From an uncultured Bacilli bacterium (GTDB taxonomy: Bacteria > Bacillota_I > Bacilli_A > RF39 > UBA660), in NCBI GenBank assembly GCA_934101645.1, contig CAKORX010000002.1, positions 62,001 to 126,000 of the forward strand: a stretch of 64,000 bases of DNA, in the 5' to 3' direction. Under the pieces are notes generated by a model. The model had not been told where the DNA came from and searched no databases. It saw nothing but the letters and a program-made list of their open reading frames with translations. A program made the translations under genes and the position numbers. This document shows, in pieces, positions 49,191 to 57,330 of the stretch. The first letter of the stretch is position 1. Each line of letters starts with the position of its first letter.

Positions 49191-50238
49191 TTAAATTAAA
49201 AATTATTGCTAAGAACATAAAATAAACAAGAATACTTGTTCCACCATAAGAGACAAATGGAAGTGTGATTCCAATAATGGGAATAAGTCCTATATTCATT
49301 AAAATATTTATTAATAAGTTAATAAAAAATATGGTTATGAAACTAATTATTAAGTAATTAGTTTTTTTGTCATTATTTATTTTTATTAAATCAAATAAAT
49401 TATAAATTATTATTATAAAAAGTAGGTTAATGATAAAAAAATTGCAAATTCCAAAGTTCCCAATACAGTAGGCATATATAAAATCAGTAACACCTTCGGG
49501 AATATATAAAAGCATGTTATTAAAACCATTTTTTATTATAGATGTTCCATAAATACTTGTTATAGCCATATCCATTTGATAACTATCTTTATAATTGAAA
49601 ATTCTATTTAATCTATAATAAAAATTTTTGCCAAGCCACTTTTGAAATATGTCTTGTTTATACTTATAAAGATATATAGTAACAATAAAAAAAACTAATG
49701 GTGGCAAAATTATATAAACATAATATTTAAATTTGATGTTTTTACTTAATAACATAATAAATAAAATGCATAGATAAAAAATTACTGCTCCCGTATCTGG
49801 CTCTATAAAAACTAGCACTGAGGGTATAAGCGTAATAATTATTAACTTTAATATATTTATACTTTTTCTTTCATTTACTTTATTAATGTTTATTAAAAAT
49901 AGGGCTAGGGTAAGCTTCATTGTTTCACTCGGTTGAAAAGAAAATCCTTTAATCTGAAGCCAACCTTTAGTTCCATTTATTTCTTTACCAATTATTAAAA
50001 CTAGAATTAAAAGTATGATATTTACAATATAAAAAATATAACTTATTTTAAAAATATTTCTTAAATTAACTTTCTGAAGAACATAAAAAATTATTAGACT
50101 TAAAAAAATCCAAATTATTTGTTTTATATAATAATTTTTATAAAGTACATTTAAATATTTTGCATTATAGATATTTATTACTCCGATACATATTAAAATG
50201 AAAATACTTAGTAATATTATTACCTTACTTTTCTTCAT
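49174..50238 (-). CDS. FtsW/RodA/SpoVE-family peptidoglycan polymerase
   Basis: A 354-residue polytopic SEDS-family glycosyltransferase, about ten membrane helices. Motifs: LQIKGFSFQPSETMKLTLAL (GxxxQPSExxK), IPEGVTDFIYAYCIGNFG (in place of PExxTDFIFAxxxEExG, with Asn for the acidic pair), and IPIIGITLPFVSYGGTS. SEDS proteins polymerise lipid II with a partner transpeptidase. With coat-type genes on both sides it may be the spore cortex enzyme (SpoVE-like) rather than FtsW or RodA; the sequence does not settle it. ATG 50238 is taken over an upstream in-frame start at 50313, but neither has a good RBS. Confidence 0.88.
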   Translation of the reverse strand: MKKSKVIILLSIFILICIGVINIYNAKYLNVLYKNYYIKQIIWIFLSLIIFYVLQKVNLRNIFKISYIFYIVNIILLILVLIIGKEINGTKGWLQIKGFSFQPSETMKLTLALFLININKVNERKSINILKLIIITLIPSVLVFIEPDTGAVIFYLCILFIMLLSKNIKFKYYVYIILPPLVFFIVTIYLYKYKQDIFQKWLGKNFYYRLNRIFNYKDSYQMDMAITSIYGTSIIKNGFNNMLLYIPEGVTDFIYAYCIGNFGICNFFIINLLFIIIIYNLFDLIKINNDKKTNYLIISFITIFFINLLINILMNIGLIPIIGITLPFVSYGGTSILVYFMFLAIIFNLTNKDI

Positions 50239-50294
50239 ATATATATTATTGTCTAAAATAAAAAAAATATCATATATTATATTAGGTGATATTT

Positions 50295-50591
50295 GTGAAT
50301 GATAATTTACCAAATGTATCTGCGTTTGAAATAAAAAAGAAACTAAATAATTCTCAAGAAAGATTTTATGGTAAAAATGAATTACCCGGAGTAAAAAGTG
50401 ATGAAAGCGTAAAGGTTAAAATTAATAAAATTTTTTCTTCGAAAAACTTTGTGTACAAAAGTAGATGTAGAATATATTTAAATAATGATATTAAAGAGTG
50501 CACAATTGTAGGAAAAATTAATGGTTATCTTTTGACTCTTAATGGAGAAAAAATTAAAATTGCAGATATTAAAAATATTGAAAAACTATAA
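50295..50591 (+). CDS. Small protein of unknown function
   Basis: A 98-residue basic protein, cytoplasmic, not recognised. The N-terminal half is helical (NVSAFEIKKKLNNSQERFYGKNELPG). The C-terminal half could be a small beta-barrel (KSRCRIYLNNDIKECTIVGKINGYLLTLNGEKIKIADI), similar in length to SH3-like RNA- or peptide-binding folds. GTG 50295 is used because TAGGTGAT precedes it; GTG 50286 would lie inside that site. It is divergent from the SEDS gene and convergent with the EIIB-like gene. Confidence 0.6.
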   Translation: MNDNLPNVSAFEIKKKLNNSQERFYGKNELPGVKSDESVKVKINKIFSSKNFVYKSRCRIYLNNDIKECTIVGKINGYLLTLNGEKIKIADIKNIEKL

Positions 50592-50600
50592 AAAAATATA

Positions 50601-50918
50601 TTAGACTATTTCACTAATATATTTTTTTAATGCTTTAGCATCTTTACCAAATATAATTTTAAGTTGATTATCAATTTCTACGATTCCTTGAGCTCCGAGT
50701 TTTTGAATGCCTTCCTTATCTACAAGGGATACATCTTTTAAAATAACTTTAAATCTACTCATATTAGCATCTGCATTAATAATATTATCTTTTCCTCCTA
50801 AATAAGTTATTAATTTATTTGCTTCAATATTAAAGTTTTTCTTTCTTAATTTTAGAACTACAAGAACAATAATTGTAAGTACAACCGCAATTATTGCGTA
50901 TTGCAAATATATATTCAT
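50601..50918 (-). CDS. Membrane-tethered EIIB-like protein without the active Cys
   Basis: A 105-residue protein: one membrane helix at about residues 4-26, then a glucose-type PTS EIIB domain (LITYLGGKDNIINADANMSRFKVILKDVSLVDKEGIQKLGAQGIVEIDNQLKIIFG). In EIIB enzymes the sequence D-A-C-x-T-R-L-R holds the phosphorylated Cys; here it reads D-A-N-M-S-R-F-K, so phosphate transfer via Cys is excluded. It may act as a sensor or scaffold. ATG 50918 follows GGAGG by 8 bases; the in-frame ATG at 50933 overlaps that site. Confidence 0.75.
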   Translation of the reverse strand: MNIYLQYAIIAVVLTIIVLVVLKLRKKNFNIEANKLITYLGGKDNIINADANMSRFKVILKDVSLVDKEGIQKLGAQGIVEIDNQLKIIFGKDAKALKKYISEIV

Positions 50919-50984
50919 TATCAATTCCTCCATGATAATTTTATCAAATTACTAATCATCTGTCTATATAGATTTTGAGTAAGA

Positions 50985-51011
50985 ACATTTTATTTTTTTT
51001 CACATAAATTA
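50985..51011 (+). promoter_or_regulatory. Sigma-K-like promoter of the coat gene
   Basis: AC (50985-50986), exactly 16 nt, CATAAATTA (51003-51011), matching AC-N16-CATAnnnTA. The site is in place for a start 31 bases upstream of the ATG. A TATAAT-like sequence overlaps, so sigma-A use cannot be excluded. Confidence 0.45.
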
Positions 51012-51041
51012 TAATGAAAGTAAAAGAGAGGGTGAATATTT

Positions 51042-51479
51042 ATGAATAACACAAACAAAAGTGGTAATTGCATAAATGAAATACTATCAGTAATTTTAGT
51101 ACTTCAAGAAAATGCTTGTCCAGAAAATTGTTTGGATACATGTGATAGACCAATGCTTGGTGGTGGAGCTAACTGCTTAATTTGCAATACTAGACCAGTT
51201 ATGTTATATACATGTGGAAGTAATGGAACTCCTTGGAGTATGCCAATAAGTAAAGATCCAATTACATGTGAAGCAGGCACACTTTCTAATACATGTTCGA
51301 CTGTATTTAGAGTAGAAAAAATCGAAGGAAATTGTTGTACATTTAGAGTACTTGCTCAAAATACTGATGAAACATCTTTGAATCCTTATATTTCTACAAA
51401 TTCATTTTTCACAATGGATTGCAGTTGCTTATGCTGTATAAGATGTTTAACTGACTGTTATGTTGATTGTGTTTGCTAA
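51042..51479 (+). CDS. CotY/CotZ-family Cys-rich spore coat protein
   Basis: A 145-residue protein with 20 or so Cys. It follows the CotY/CotZ/ExsY plan: CINEILSVILVLQENACPENCLDTCDRPML, a TCGSNGTPWSMPI middle, an STVFRVEKIEGNCCTFRVL core and a Cys-dense end. In Bacillus these proteins self-assemble into the disulfide-linked outer coat or crust. RBS AGAGGGTGA. Together with spoIIGA-sigE it supports true spore formation or a recent loss. It has its own terminator. Confidence 0.85.
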   Translation: MNNTNKSGNCINEILSVILVLQENACPENCLDTCDRPMLGGGANCLICNTRPVMLYTCGSNGTPWSMPISKDPITCEAGTLSNTCSTVFRVEKIEGNCCTFRVLAQNTDETSLNPYISTNSFFTMDCSCLCCIRCLTDCYVDCVC

Positions 51480-51546
51480 ATAAAAAAGCCCTTGTAAATT
51501 AAAGTAAATCTATTTGAAATACTTTAATAAAAAGGACTTTTTTTTA
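51480..51546 (+). terminator. Terminator of the coat gene
   Basis: AAAAAGCCCTT near 51483-51493 pairs with AAGGACTTTTT near 51533-51543; an inner hairpin AAAGTA/TACTTT sits in the loop. A T run follows. Confidence 0.65.
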
Positions 51547-51558
51547 TGGAATAATTTA

Positions 51559-52191
51559 TTAATCTGGGTCATAATATAAAAAACTTGTTACTTCATCTTC
51601 ACTAGGTTTGTTTTCAAATTCAATTTTTTGAGTTTTACTTGAGTATTTTCCAGAACCATCAGTAATTGTATATTTTATCCAGTATTGGTCAATACCTCTT
51701 GTTTCGTCTACTTCATGATAAACTATATGAGTTATTTTATAATCATCTTTATCATCCCAAACTCTTAAATGATTATAATTAATATCTTTTATACTTACTA
51801 CTTTATAAACATTTTCGTCAAATTTTATTATAGGGGTTGCAATATCTACGGGATTATTATGATCTTTTAAATATGTGCCACTTGTATTATTTGCAATCCA
51901 TCCTTTAGTACCATTTTTAAATTTTATTTGATACCAATAAAGGTTAGGGTCATTTAAATCTGTAGTAACTACTTCATAAACCTCTCCTTTATTAACTTTG
52001 CTATTACTATATGAATATCTATCTGGTTTTTCTCTTACATTTATATAATCAGTTAGAATTTCAACGTACCATCCTTTTTTTACTTCCGCTATTCTTTCTT
52101 TTTCTTTTTTTTCATCATATAATTTTTTTACAAAAAAAGCACTTCCTACAATTACACCACATATAAGAAGAGTTAAAAAAAATTTTTTCAT
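51559..52191 (-). CDS. Membrane-anchored SH3-domain protein
   Basis: A 210-residue protein with an N-terminal hydrophobic segment (about residues 4-23) and charged stalk, then a bacterial SH3 domain at about 42-108 (YVEILTDYINVREKPDRYSYSNSKVNKGEVYEVV...YWYQIKFKNGTKGWIANN). A beta-rich second domain follows (about 115-195, YNHLRVWDDKDDYKI). Bacterial SH3 domains usually bind cell-wall peptides. No catalytic domain is attached, so it is probably a wall-binding or scaffold protein. RBS GGAAGTG upstream on the minus strand. It faces away from the following gene. Confidence 0.78.
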   Translation of the reverse strand: MKKFFLTLLICGVIVGSAFFVKKLYDEKKEKERIAEVKKGWYVEILTDYINVREKPDRYSYSNSKVNKGEVYEVVTTDLNDPNLYWYQIKFKNGTKGWIANNTSGTYLKDHNNPVDIATPIIKFDENVYKVVSIKDINYNHLRVWDDKDDYKITHIVYHEVDETRGIDQYWIKYTITDGSGKYSSKTQKIEFENKPSEDEVTSFLYYDPD

Positions 52192-52274
52192 TTAATCACT
52201 TCCTTAAAATAATTTTATCATAATAAGAAATATTTTGCTATTTTTAAATATTGGGGTACTTTATTTTACATAAT

Positions 52275-52303
52275 TTGACATTTTTAAATAAATATGCTAT
52301 AAT
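52275..52303 (+). promoter_or_regulatory. Promoter for the 52331 gene
   Basis: TTGACA (52275-52280), a 17-nt spacer, TATAAT (52298-52303): full consensus. Confidence 0.75.
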
Positions 52304-52330
52304 TTTGCTAACTAAGAGGGGGTTTAGCTT

Positions 52331-52834
52331 ATGAATAATAAAAAACGTAATTTTAATAAAACAATAATTAGTATTGCGCTTCTTGCAGGTATTGGTGCGA
52401 GTATTTATGGCTTAAAAGAGGATAGTAAAAATAAACAGTTTAACGATTATGACTATGATTCATCTTCATTTGCTATAACTGAAACAGAAGAAGTAAAAAC
52501 AGATACTACTTTTGAAAATGAAACTTATGAAGATAATTTGATAACAACAGAAGAATATTTAACATCTATAGGTGTAAGTAGCAATATTACGCCAATTGAG
52601 TTAATTGAAGCGTTAACTGGTTATGAAGTACCGATTTTAAATGACATTCCTGAAGTTCATGATTATTTCGCTCTACATAAGGATAGGGATGCTTATGCTT
52701 ACAGTGCAGCTGACGACTTAGTTTGGCATTTAAAGAAAGGTTATCCAATGGCAGAAGGAATAAATATAGGAAGTGTTGATGAAGTTTTAAGAGAATTTGG
52801 TATTAAAACAGCATCTAATACTTTAAATAGATAA
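52331..52834 (+). CDS. Exported or anchored protein of unknown function
   Basis: A 167-residue protein. Basic start, a hydrophobic segment at about residues 12-27, then a low-complexity acidic stretch rich in Asp, Ser and Thr (about 30-75), then a compact helical C-terminal domain (EYLTSIGVSSNITPIELIEALTGYE ... DEVLREFGIKT). No Cys, no lipobox, no known motif. Driven by a full-consensus promoter with GGGGG near the start, so it is probably well expressed. The 30-residue gene at 52852 follows after 17 bases and is likely co-transcribed. Confidence 0.65.
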   Translation: MNNKKRNFNKTIISIALLAGIGASIYGLKEDSKNKQFNDYDYDSSSFAITETEEVKTDTTFENETYEDNLITTEEYLTSIGVSSNITPIELIEALTGYEVPILNDIPEVHDYFALHKDRDAYAYSAADDLVWHLKKGYPMAEGINIGSVDEVLREFGIKTASNTLNR

Positions 52835-52851
52835 TAAAAGGGGAATAAATA

Positions 52852-52944
52852 ATGGTAAGTTCAAGTAAAAAAGAACTTTTATATATTGTAATTTTTTTAA
52901 CATTTTTTAGTTTACTAATCGAAGTAATTAAGAATTTTCTATAA
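52852..52944 (+). CDS. 30-residue single-helix membrane peptide
   Basis: ATG 52852 to TAA 52942-52944, MVSSSKKELLYIVIFLTFFS then LLIEVIKNFL. A polar head with two Lys precedes one membrane helix of about 17 residues. AAAGGGG lies 8 bases upstream, a better site than that of many long genes here. It follows the 52331 gene by 17 bases and precedes a terminator, so it has all the marks of a translated small gene. Function unknown. Confidence 0.6.
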   Translation: MVSSSKKELLYIVIFLTFFSLLIEVIKNFL

Positions 52945-52952
52945 TAATAAAT

Positions 52953-52987
52953 ATGCTTTAAACTCTTGATTTAAGGCATGTTTTTTT
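52953..52987 (+). terminator. Terminator after the small membrane peptide gene
   Basis: ATGCTTTAAA (52953-52962), loop, TTTAAGGCAT (52970-52979), then seven T. Confidence 0.75.
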
Positions 52988-53025
52988 GTATAATAAATTT
53001 AGTTTGACAAAGAAAAGGGAATTTA

Positions 53026-53613
53026 ATGGATCATTATTTTACAAATAATAACTTAAAAAGCGAAATTAGAACTTTAAAGTATTCATATAAAAATTATGAT
53101 TTTACTTTTTTGAGTGATAATGGAGTATTTAGTAAAAATAGTATTGATTATGGAAGTAAATTTTTGTTAGAAACTTTTTTAAATAATTATCATGATAGTG
53201 CTAAAGTATTAGACTTAGGATGTGGATATGGCTTTATTGGTATAGTGCTTTCTAAGGTAATAATGGCAAATGTTACAATGTGTGATGTTAATAAAAGAGC
53301 ATTACACTTAGCTAAAAGAAATACAGAAGAAAATAAAGTTAAGTGTAATATCATTGAAAGTAACGCTTATGAAAATATTAGTGATAAATATGATGTAATT
53401 ATTACAAATCCACCGATTAAAGCAGGAAAAAAGGTAATATTAGATTTTTTAATAAATGCTAAAGAGCATTTGAATGATGACGGGAGCCTATGGTATGTAA
53501 TGAGAAAAGACCATGGAGCAAAAAGTATTGAAAAAATATTAAAAGAACATTATGATGTTTTAAATATAAAAAAAGATAAGGGTTTTTACGTTTTTTATTG
53601 TAAAATGTATTGA
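53026..53613 (+). CDS. RsmC-like (YbxB-type) methyltransferase
   Basis: A 195-residue SAM-dependent methyltransferase with VLDLGCGYGFIGIVLS (motif I, about residue 65) and the catalytic NPPIKAGK motif (about 127) of N2-guanine rRNA methyltransferases of the RsmC/RlmG type. It lies just before rpoB, as ybxB does in B. subtilis, which supports orthology. It likely methylates a guanine in rRNA, but the exact base is not provable from sequence. RBS AAAGGG. Confidence 0.85.
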   Translation: MDHYFTNNNLKSEIRTLKYSYKNYDFTFLSDNGVFSKNSIDYGSKFLLETFLNNYHDSAKVLDLGCGYGFIGIVLSKVIMANVTMCDVNKRALHLAKRNTEENKVKCNIIESNAYENISDKYDVIITNPPIKAGKKVILDFLINAKEHLNDDGSLWYVMRKDHGAKSIEKILKEHYDVLNIKKDKGFYVFYCKMY

Positions 53614-53648
53614 CATATGCAAAGTATTTTTGCTAAAATTATAAATTG

Positions 53649-53679
53649 TTGACGTGTTTATTTTTACATAGATTATAGT
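53649..53679 (+). promoter_or_regulatory. Candidate rpoB promoter
   Basis: TTGACG (53649-53654) with a weak TATAGT (53674-53679) at 19 nt. The spacing is long, so this is tentative. Confidence 0.35.
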
Positions 53680-53709
53680 CCAAAAAAAATAAGATTATGG
53701 GGTGAGATC

Positions 53710-56700
53710 GTGGCTTATAAAAAACAAAAATTTGGAGACTATCGCGAAAGAATTAATTTCGCAAAATCAAGTAACACTCTTGAACTTGCTGACCTTTTGG
53801 AAATTCAAAAGAAAAGTTATCAAAATTTCATTGAAAATGGAATCAAAGAAACCTTTGAGGATCTTTTTCCAGTTGAAAGCTTTACTGGTAATATTTCTCT
53901 TGAATTTACTGATTATTCACTAGAAAAACCTAGATATTCAATTAAGGAAGCAAAAGAAAGAATGGTTAACTATGCTGCACCACTTAAAGTGCAAGCAAGA
54001 CTTTACATTCATGAAACTGGTGAAGTAAAGGAACAAGAAATATTCCTTGGGGATATGCCACTTATGACAGATGCAGGAACATTTATCATAAATGGAGCTG
54101 AAAGAGTAATTGTATCACAACTTGTACGTAGTCCATCTATCTATTTCAAAAGAGAGACTGATAAAAATGGTCGTAGAATTGTTAGTGGTGAAATTATTCC
54201 AAACAAAGGTACTTGGCTTGAATATGAAACTGACGCTAAAGGCGTTGTATATGTTCGTATTGACCGTACTAGAAAAGTTGCAGTTACAACTTTCTTACGT
54301 GCATTAGGTCTTGCTACTGATGAAGAAATCATTGAATTATTTGGCGATAATGAGTTTATTAAAACGACATTAGAAAAGGATAATACAAATAATACTGATG
54401 AAGCACTTCTTGAAATATATGAAAAATTACGTCCAGGTGAACCTGCGACTATAGATAGTGCAAAGAACCAATTAATTACAAGATTCTTTGATCGTTTCCG
54501 TTATGACCTTGCTAAAGTTGGCCGTTATAAATTTAATAAAAAATTATTTATATGTGAAAGAATTTTAGGATGTACTCTTGCTGAAAATATTAAAGTTGAT
54601 GGAAAACTTGTTGCCTCTAAAGGAGATATTGTAACTAAAGATTTATTAGAAAAATTAAAAGTAATATTTAATAATGGTTACAATTTAAAAGATACTACAA
54701 TTAATGAAGAATTAGATGACTTTAAGAAAATTCAAACATTAAAAGTATTTGACCGCATTGATGGTAAAAAAGTTATTACTTTAATTGGTACAGATAATTC
54801 TGTTACTGAAAAAAGACTTACAATTCCTGATGTTTATGCATCTTTATCATATTATATTGGTTTACATTATAACATTGGTAATGAAGATGAAATCGATCAT
54901 TTAGGTAATAGACGTGTAAGACAAGTTGGAGAACTTATTGAAAATCAATTTAGAGTTGGTATGGCTCGTATGGAAAGAGTTATTCGTGAAAGAATGACTA
55001 CTCAAGAAATTGAAAATGTTACTCCAAAAACACTTATTAATATTAGACCAGTTACTGCTGTACTTAAAGAATTCTTTGGCTCATCACAACTTTCTAAGTT
55101 CATGGATCAAGTTAACCCTATAGCAGAACTTACAGATAAACGTAGACTTTCTTCTTTAGGACCAGGAGGACTTTCAAGAGAAAGAGCTGGAATGGAAGTA
55201 AGAGATGTTAACTCATCTCACTATGGAAGAATTTGTCCAATTGAATCTCCAGAAGGACAAAACATTGGTCTTATTACATCACTTGCTGGTTATGCAAAAA
55301 TTAATGATTATGGCTTTATTACAACTCCTTACCATAAAGTAAATAATGGTGTTGTAGATAAAGAAATTTTATATATGACAGCTGACGAGGAAACTGATTA
55401 TTATATTTCTCAAGCTACAGTTAAACTTGATGAAAATAATAGAATTATTGATGATGAAGTTCTTGTACGTGTTAATGGTGATAACGTAATCGTTAAACGT
55501 GAAGAAGTTGATTATGTAGACGTTGCTCCAAGTCAAGTTGTTGCTGTAACAACAAGCTGTATTCCATTCTTGGAATTCGATGATGCTAAAAGAACACTTA
55601 TGGGTGCTAACATGCAAAGACAAGCAGTTCCACTTCTTACAAGTGAAGCTCCAATTGTTGGAACTGGTGTTGAATATATTGCTGCATCATCATCAGGAAG
55701 CTGTGTTTTATCAAAAACTGCTGGAAGCGTAGAATATGCTGATAGTAAAAAAATTGTTATAAATAATGGGAAAAGTAGTGATACATATTATTTATCTACA
55801 TTTGAAAGAAGTAATGCTTCTACATGTGTAAATCATCGCCCAATTGTAAGAGCTGGTGATAAAGTACATGCTGGTCAAGTTATAGCTGATGGTCCATCTT
55901 GTGATAAAGGTGAACTTGCTCTTGGCAAAAACATGACTGTTGCATTCATGACATTCGAAGGATATAACTATGAAGATGCTGTTATTTTAAATGAAAAATT
56001 AGTAAAAGATGATGCTTATACATCACTTCATATTTCACACTATGATATTGAATGTCGTGACACAAAACTTGGACCTGAAGAAATTACTCGTGATATTCCA
56101 AACGTAGGTGAAGATGCTCGTAAAAATCTTGATGCTGATGGTATTGTAAGAATTGGTACTGAAGTTAGAGAAGGTGATATCCTTGTTGGTAAAGTTACTC
56201 CAAAAGGAATGCAAGAACTTACTTCTGAGGAAAAATTACTTCATGCAATATTCGGAGAAAAAACAAGAGAAGTAAGAGATACATCACTTAGAGTAGATCA
56301 TGGCGCTGATGGTATTGTTCATGATGTACAAATTTATACAAAAGAAAACTCTGATGAACTTGCTGCAGGTGTTCAAAAAGTTATAAGAGTTTATATAGTT
56401 CAAAAAAGAAAAATTCAAGTTGGAGATAAAATGTCAGGAAGACATGGTAATAAAGGTGTTATCTCTTTAGTAGTTCCTGAAGAAGATATGCCATTTATGC
56501 CAGATGGTCGTCCAGTTGATATTATGCTTAATCCACTTGGAGTTCCATCTCGTATGAACGTTGGACAAATTTTAGAGTTACATCTTGGTATGGCAGGTAA
56601 AAAATTAGGTAGACATTATGCTACTCCAGTATTTGACTCTGCTACATGGGAAGATGTTTCTGAACAAATGAAAGATGCTAATATGAGTCCAGATGGTAAA

Positions 56701-57330
56701 ATTACATTATATGATGGCCGTACTGGTGAACCATTTGATAATAAAATTGCTGTTGGTGTAATGTATATGATTAAATTACATCATATGGTTGATGATAAAT
56801 TACATGCAAGAGCAACAGGACCATATAGTGTTATTACTCAACAACCACTTGGTGGTAAAGCACAATTTGGTGGACAAAGATTTGGAGAAATGGAAGTTTG
56901 GGCACTTTATGCTTATGGTGCTGCTCATGTACTTCAAGAAATCTTAACTGTTAAAGCCGATGATATTGTAGGACGTGTTAAAGTATATGAAGCTTTAGTA
57001 AAAGGTAAACTTGTTAATCAAGCGGGTGTTCCAGAAAGCTTTAGAGTACTTGTTAAAGAATTCCAAGCATTATGCTTAGATGTACAAGTTCTTACAAACG
57101 ATGATGAATTATTAGAATTTAAAGATATTGAAGAAAAAGATGATGAATCTAATGATAATTTAAGAATAGATGAAATTGATTTATCTACTGATGAAGAAGT
57201 ACTTCCTGAACCAAGTAAACCAATTGATGAAGAGGAAGATGACTTTGATGATGAAGATGAAGAACCATCACTTGATGATTTGGAATTTCCAGATGATATA
57301 GATGATATGGAAGGGGAAGGTGAAGAATAA
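53710..57330 (+). CDS. rpoB: RNA polymerase subunit beta
   Basis: A 1206-residue beta subunit. GTG start after GGGGTGAG. It has the lobe and fork domains, the rifampicin region near residues 457-481, PIESPEGQNIGL, the catalytic-site NMTVAFMTFEGYNYEDAVILNE, and the GGQRFGEMEVWALYAYGA end block. The C-terminus has an unusually long acidic tail of about 45 residues, mostly Asp and Glu. In the rifampicin region, E. coli Q513 and H526 correspond to K463 and D476 here (see findings). Coupled to rpoC by a TAATG overlap. Confidence 0.97.
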   Translation: MAYKKQKFGDYRERINFAKSSNTLELADLLEIQKKSYQNFIENGIKETFEDLFPVESFTGNISLEFTDYSLEKPRYSIKEAKERMVNYAAPLKVQARLYIHETGEVKEQEIFLGDMPLMTDAGTFIINGAERVIVSQLVRSPSIYFKRETDKNGRRIVSGEIIPNKGTWLEYETDAKGVVYVRIDRTRKVAVTTFLRALGLATDEEIIELFGDNEFIKTTLEKDNTNNTDEALLEIYEKLRPGEPATIDSAKNQLITRFFDRFRYDLAKVGRYKFNKKLFICERILGCTLAENIKVDGKLVASKGDIVTKDLLEKLKVIFNNGYNLKDTTINEELDDFKKIQTLKVFDRIDGKKVITLIGTDNSVTEKRLTIPDVYASLSYYIGLHYNIGNEDEIDHLGNRRVRQVGELIENQFRVGMARMERVIRERMTTQEIENVTPKTLINIRPVTAVLKEFFGSSQLSKFMDQVNPIAELTDKRRLSSLGPGGLSRERAGMEVRDVNSSHYGRICPIESPEGQNIGLITSLAGYAKINDYGFITTPYHKVNNGVVDKEILYMTADEETDYYISQATVKLDENNRIIDDEVLVRVNGDNVIVKREEVDYVDVAPSQVVAVTTSCIPFLEFDDAKRTLMGANMQRQAVPLLTSEAPIVGTGVEYIAASSSGSCVLSKTAGSVEYADSKKIVINNGKSSDTYYLSTFERSNASTCVNHRPIVRAGDKVHAGQVIADGPSCDKGELALGKNMTVAFMTFEGYNYEDAVILNEKLVKDDAYTSLHISHYDIECRDTKLGPEEITRDIPNVGEDARKNLDADGIVRIGTEVREGDILVGKVTPKGMQELTSEEKLLHAIFGEKTREVRDTSLRVDHGADGIVHDVQIYTKENSDELAAGVQKVIRVYIVQKRKIQVGDKMSGRHGNKGVISLVVPEEDMPFMPDGRPVDIMLNPLGVPSRMNVGQILELHLGMAGKKLGRHYATPVFDSATWEDVSEQMKDANMSPDGKITLYDGRTGEPFDNKIAVGVMYMIKLHHMVDDKLHARATGPYSVITQQPLGGKAQFGGQRFGEMEVWALYAYGAAHVLQEILTVKADDIVGRVKVYEALVKGKLVNQAGVPESFRVLVKEFQALCLDVQVLTNDDELLEFKDIEEKDDESNDNLRIDEIDLSTDEEVLPEPSKPIDEEEDDFDDEDEEPSLDDLEFPDDIDDMEGEGEE

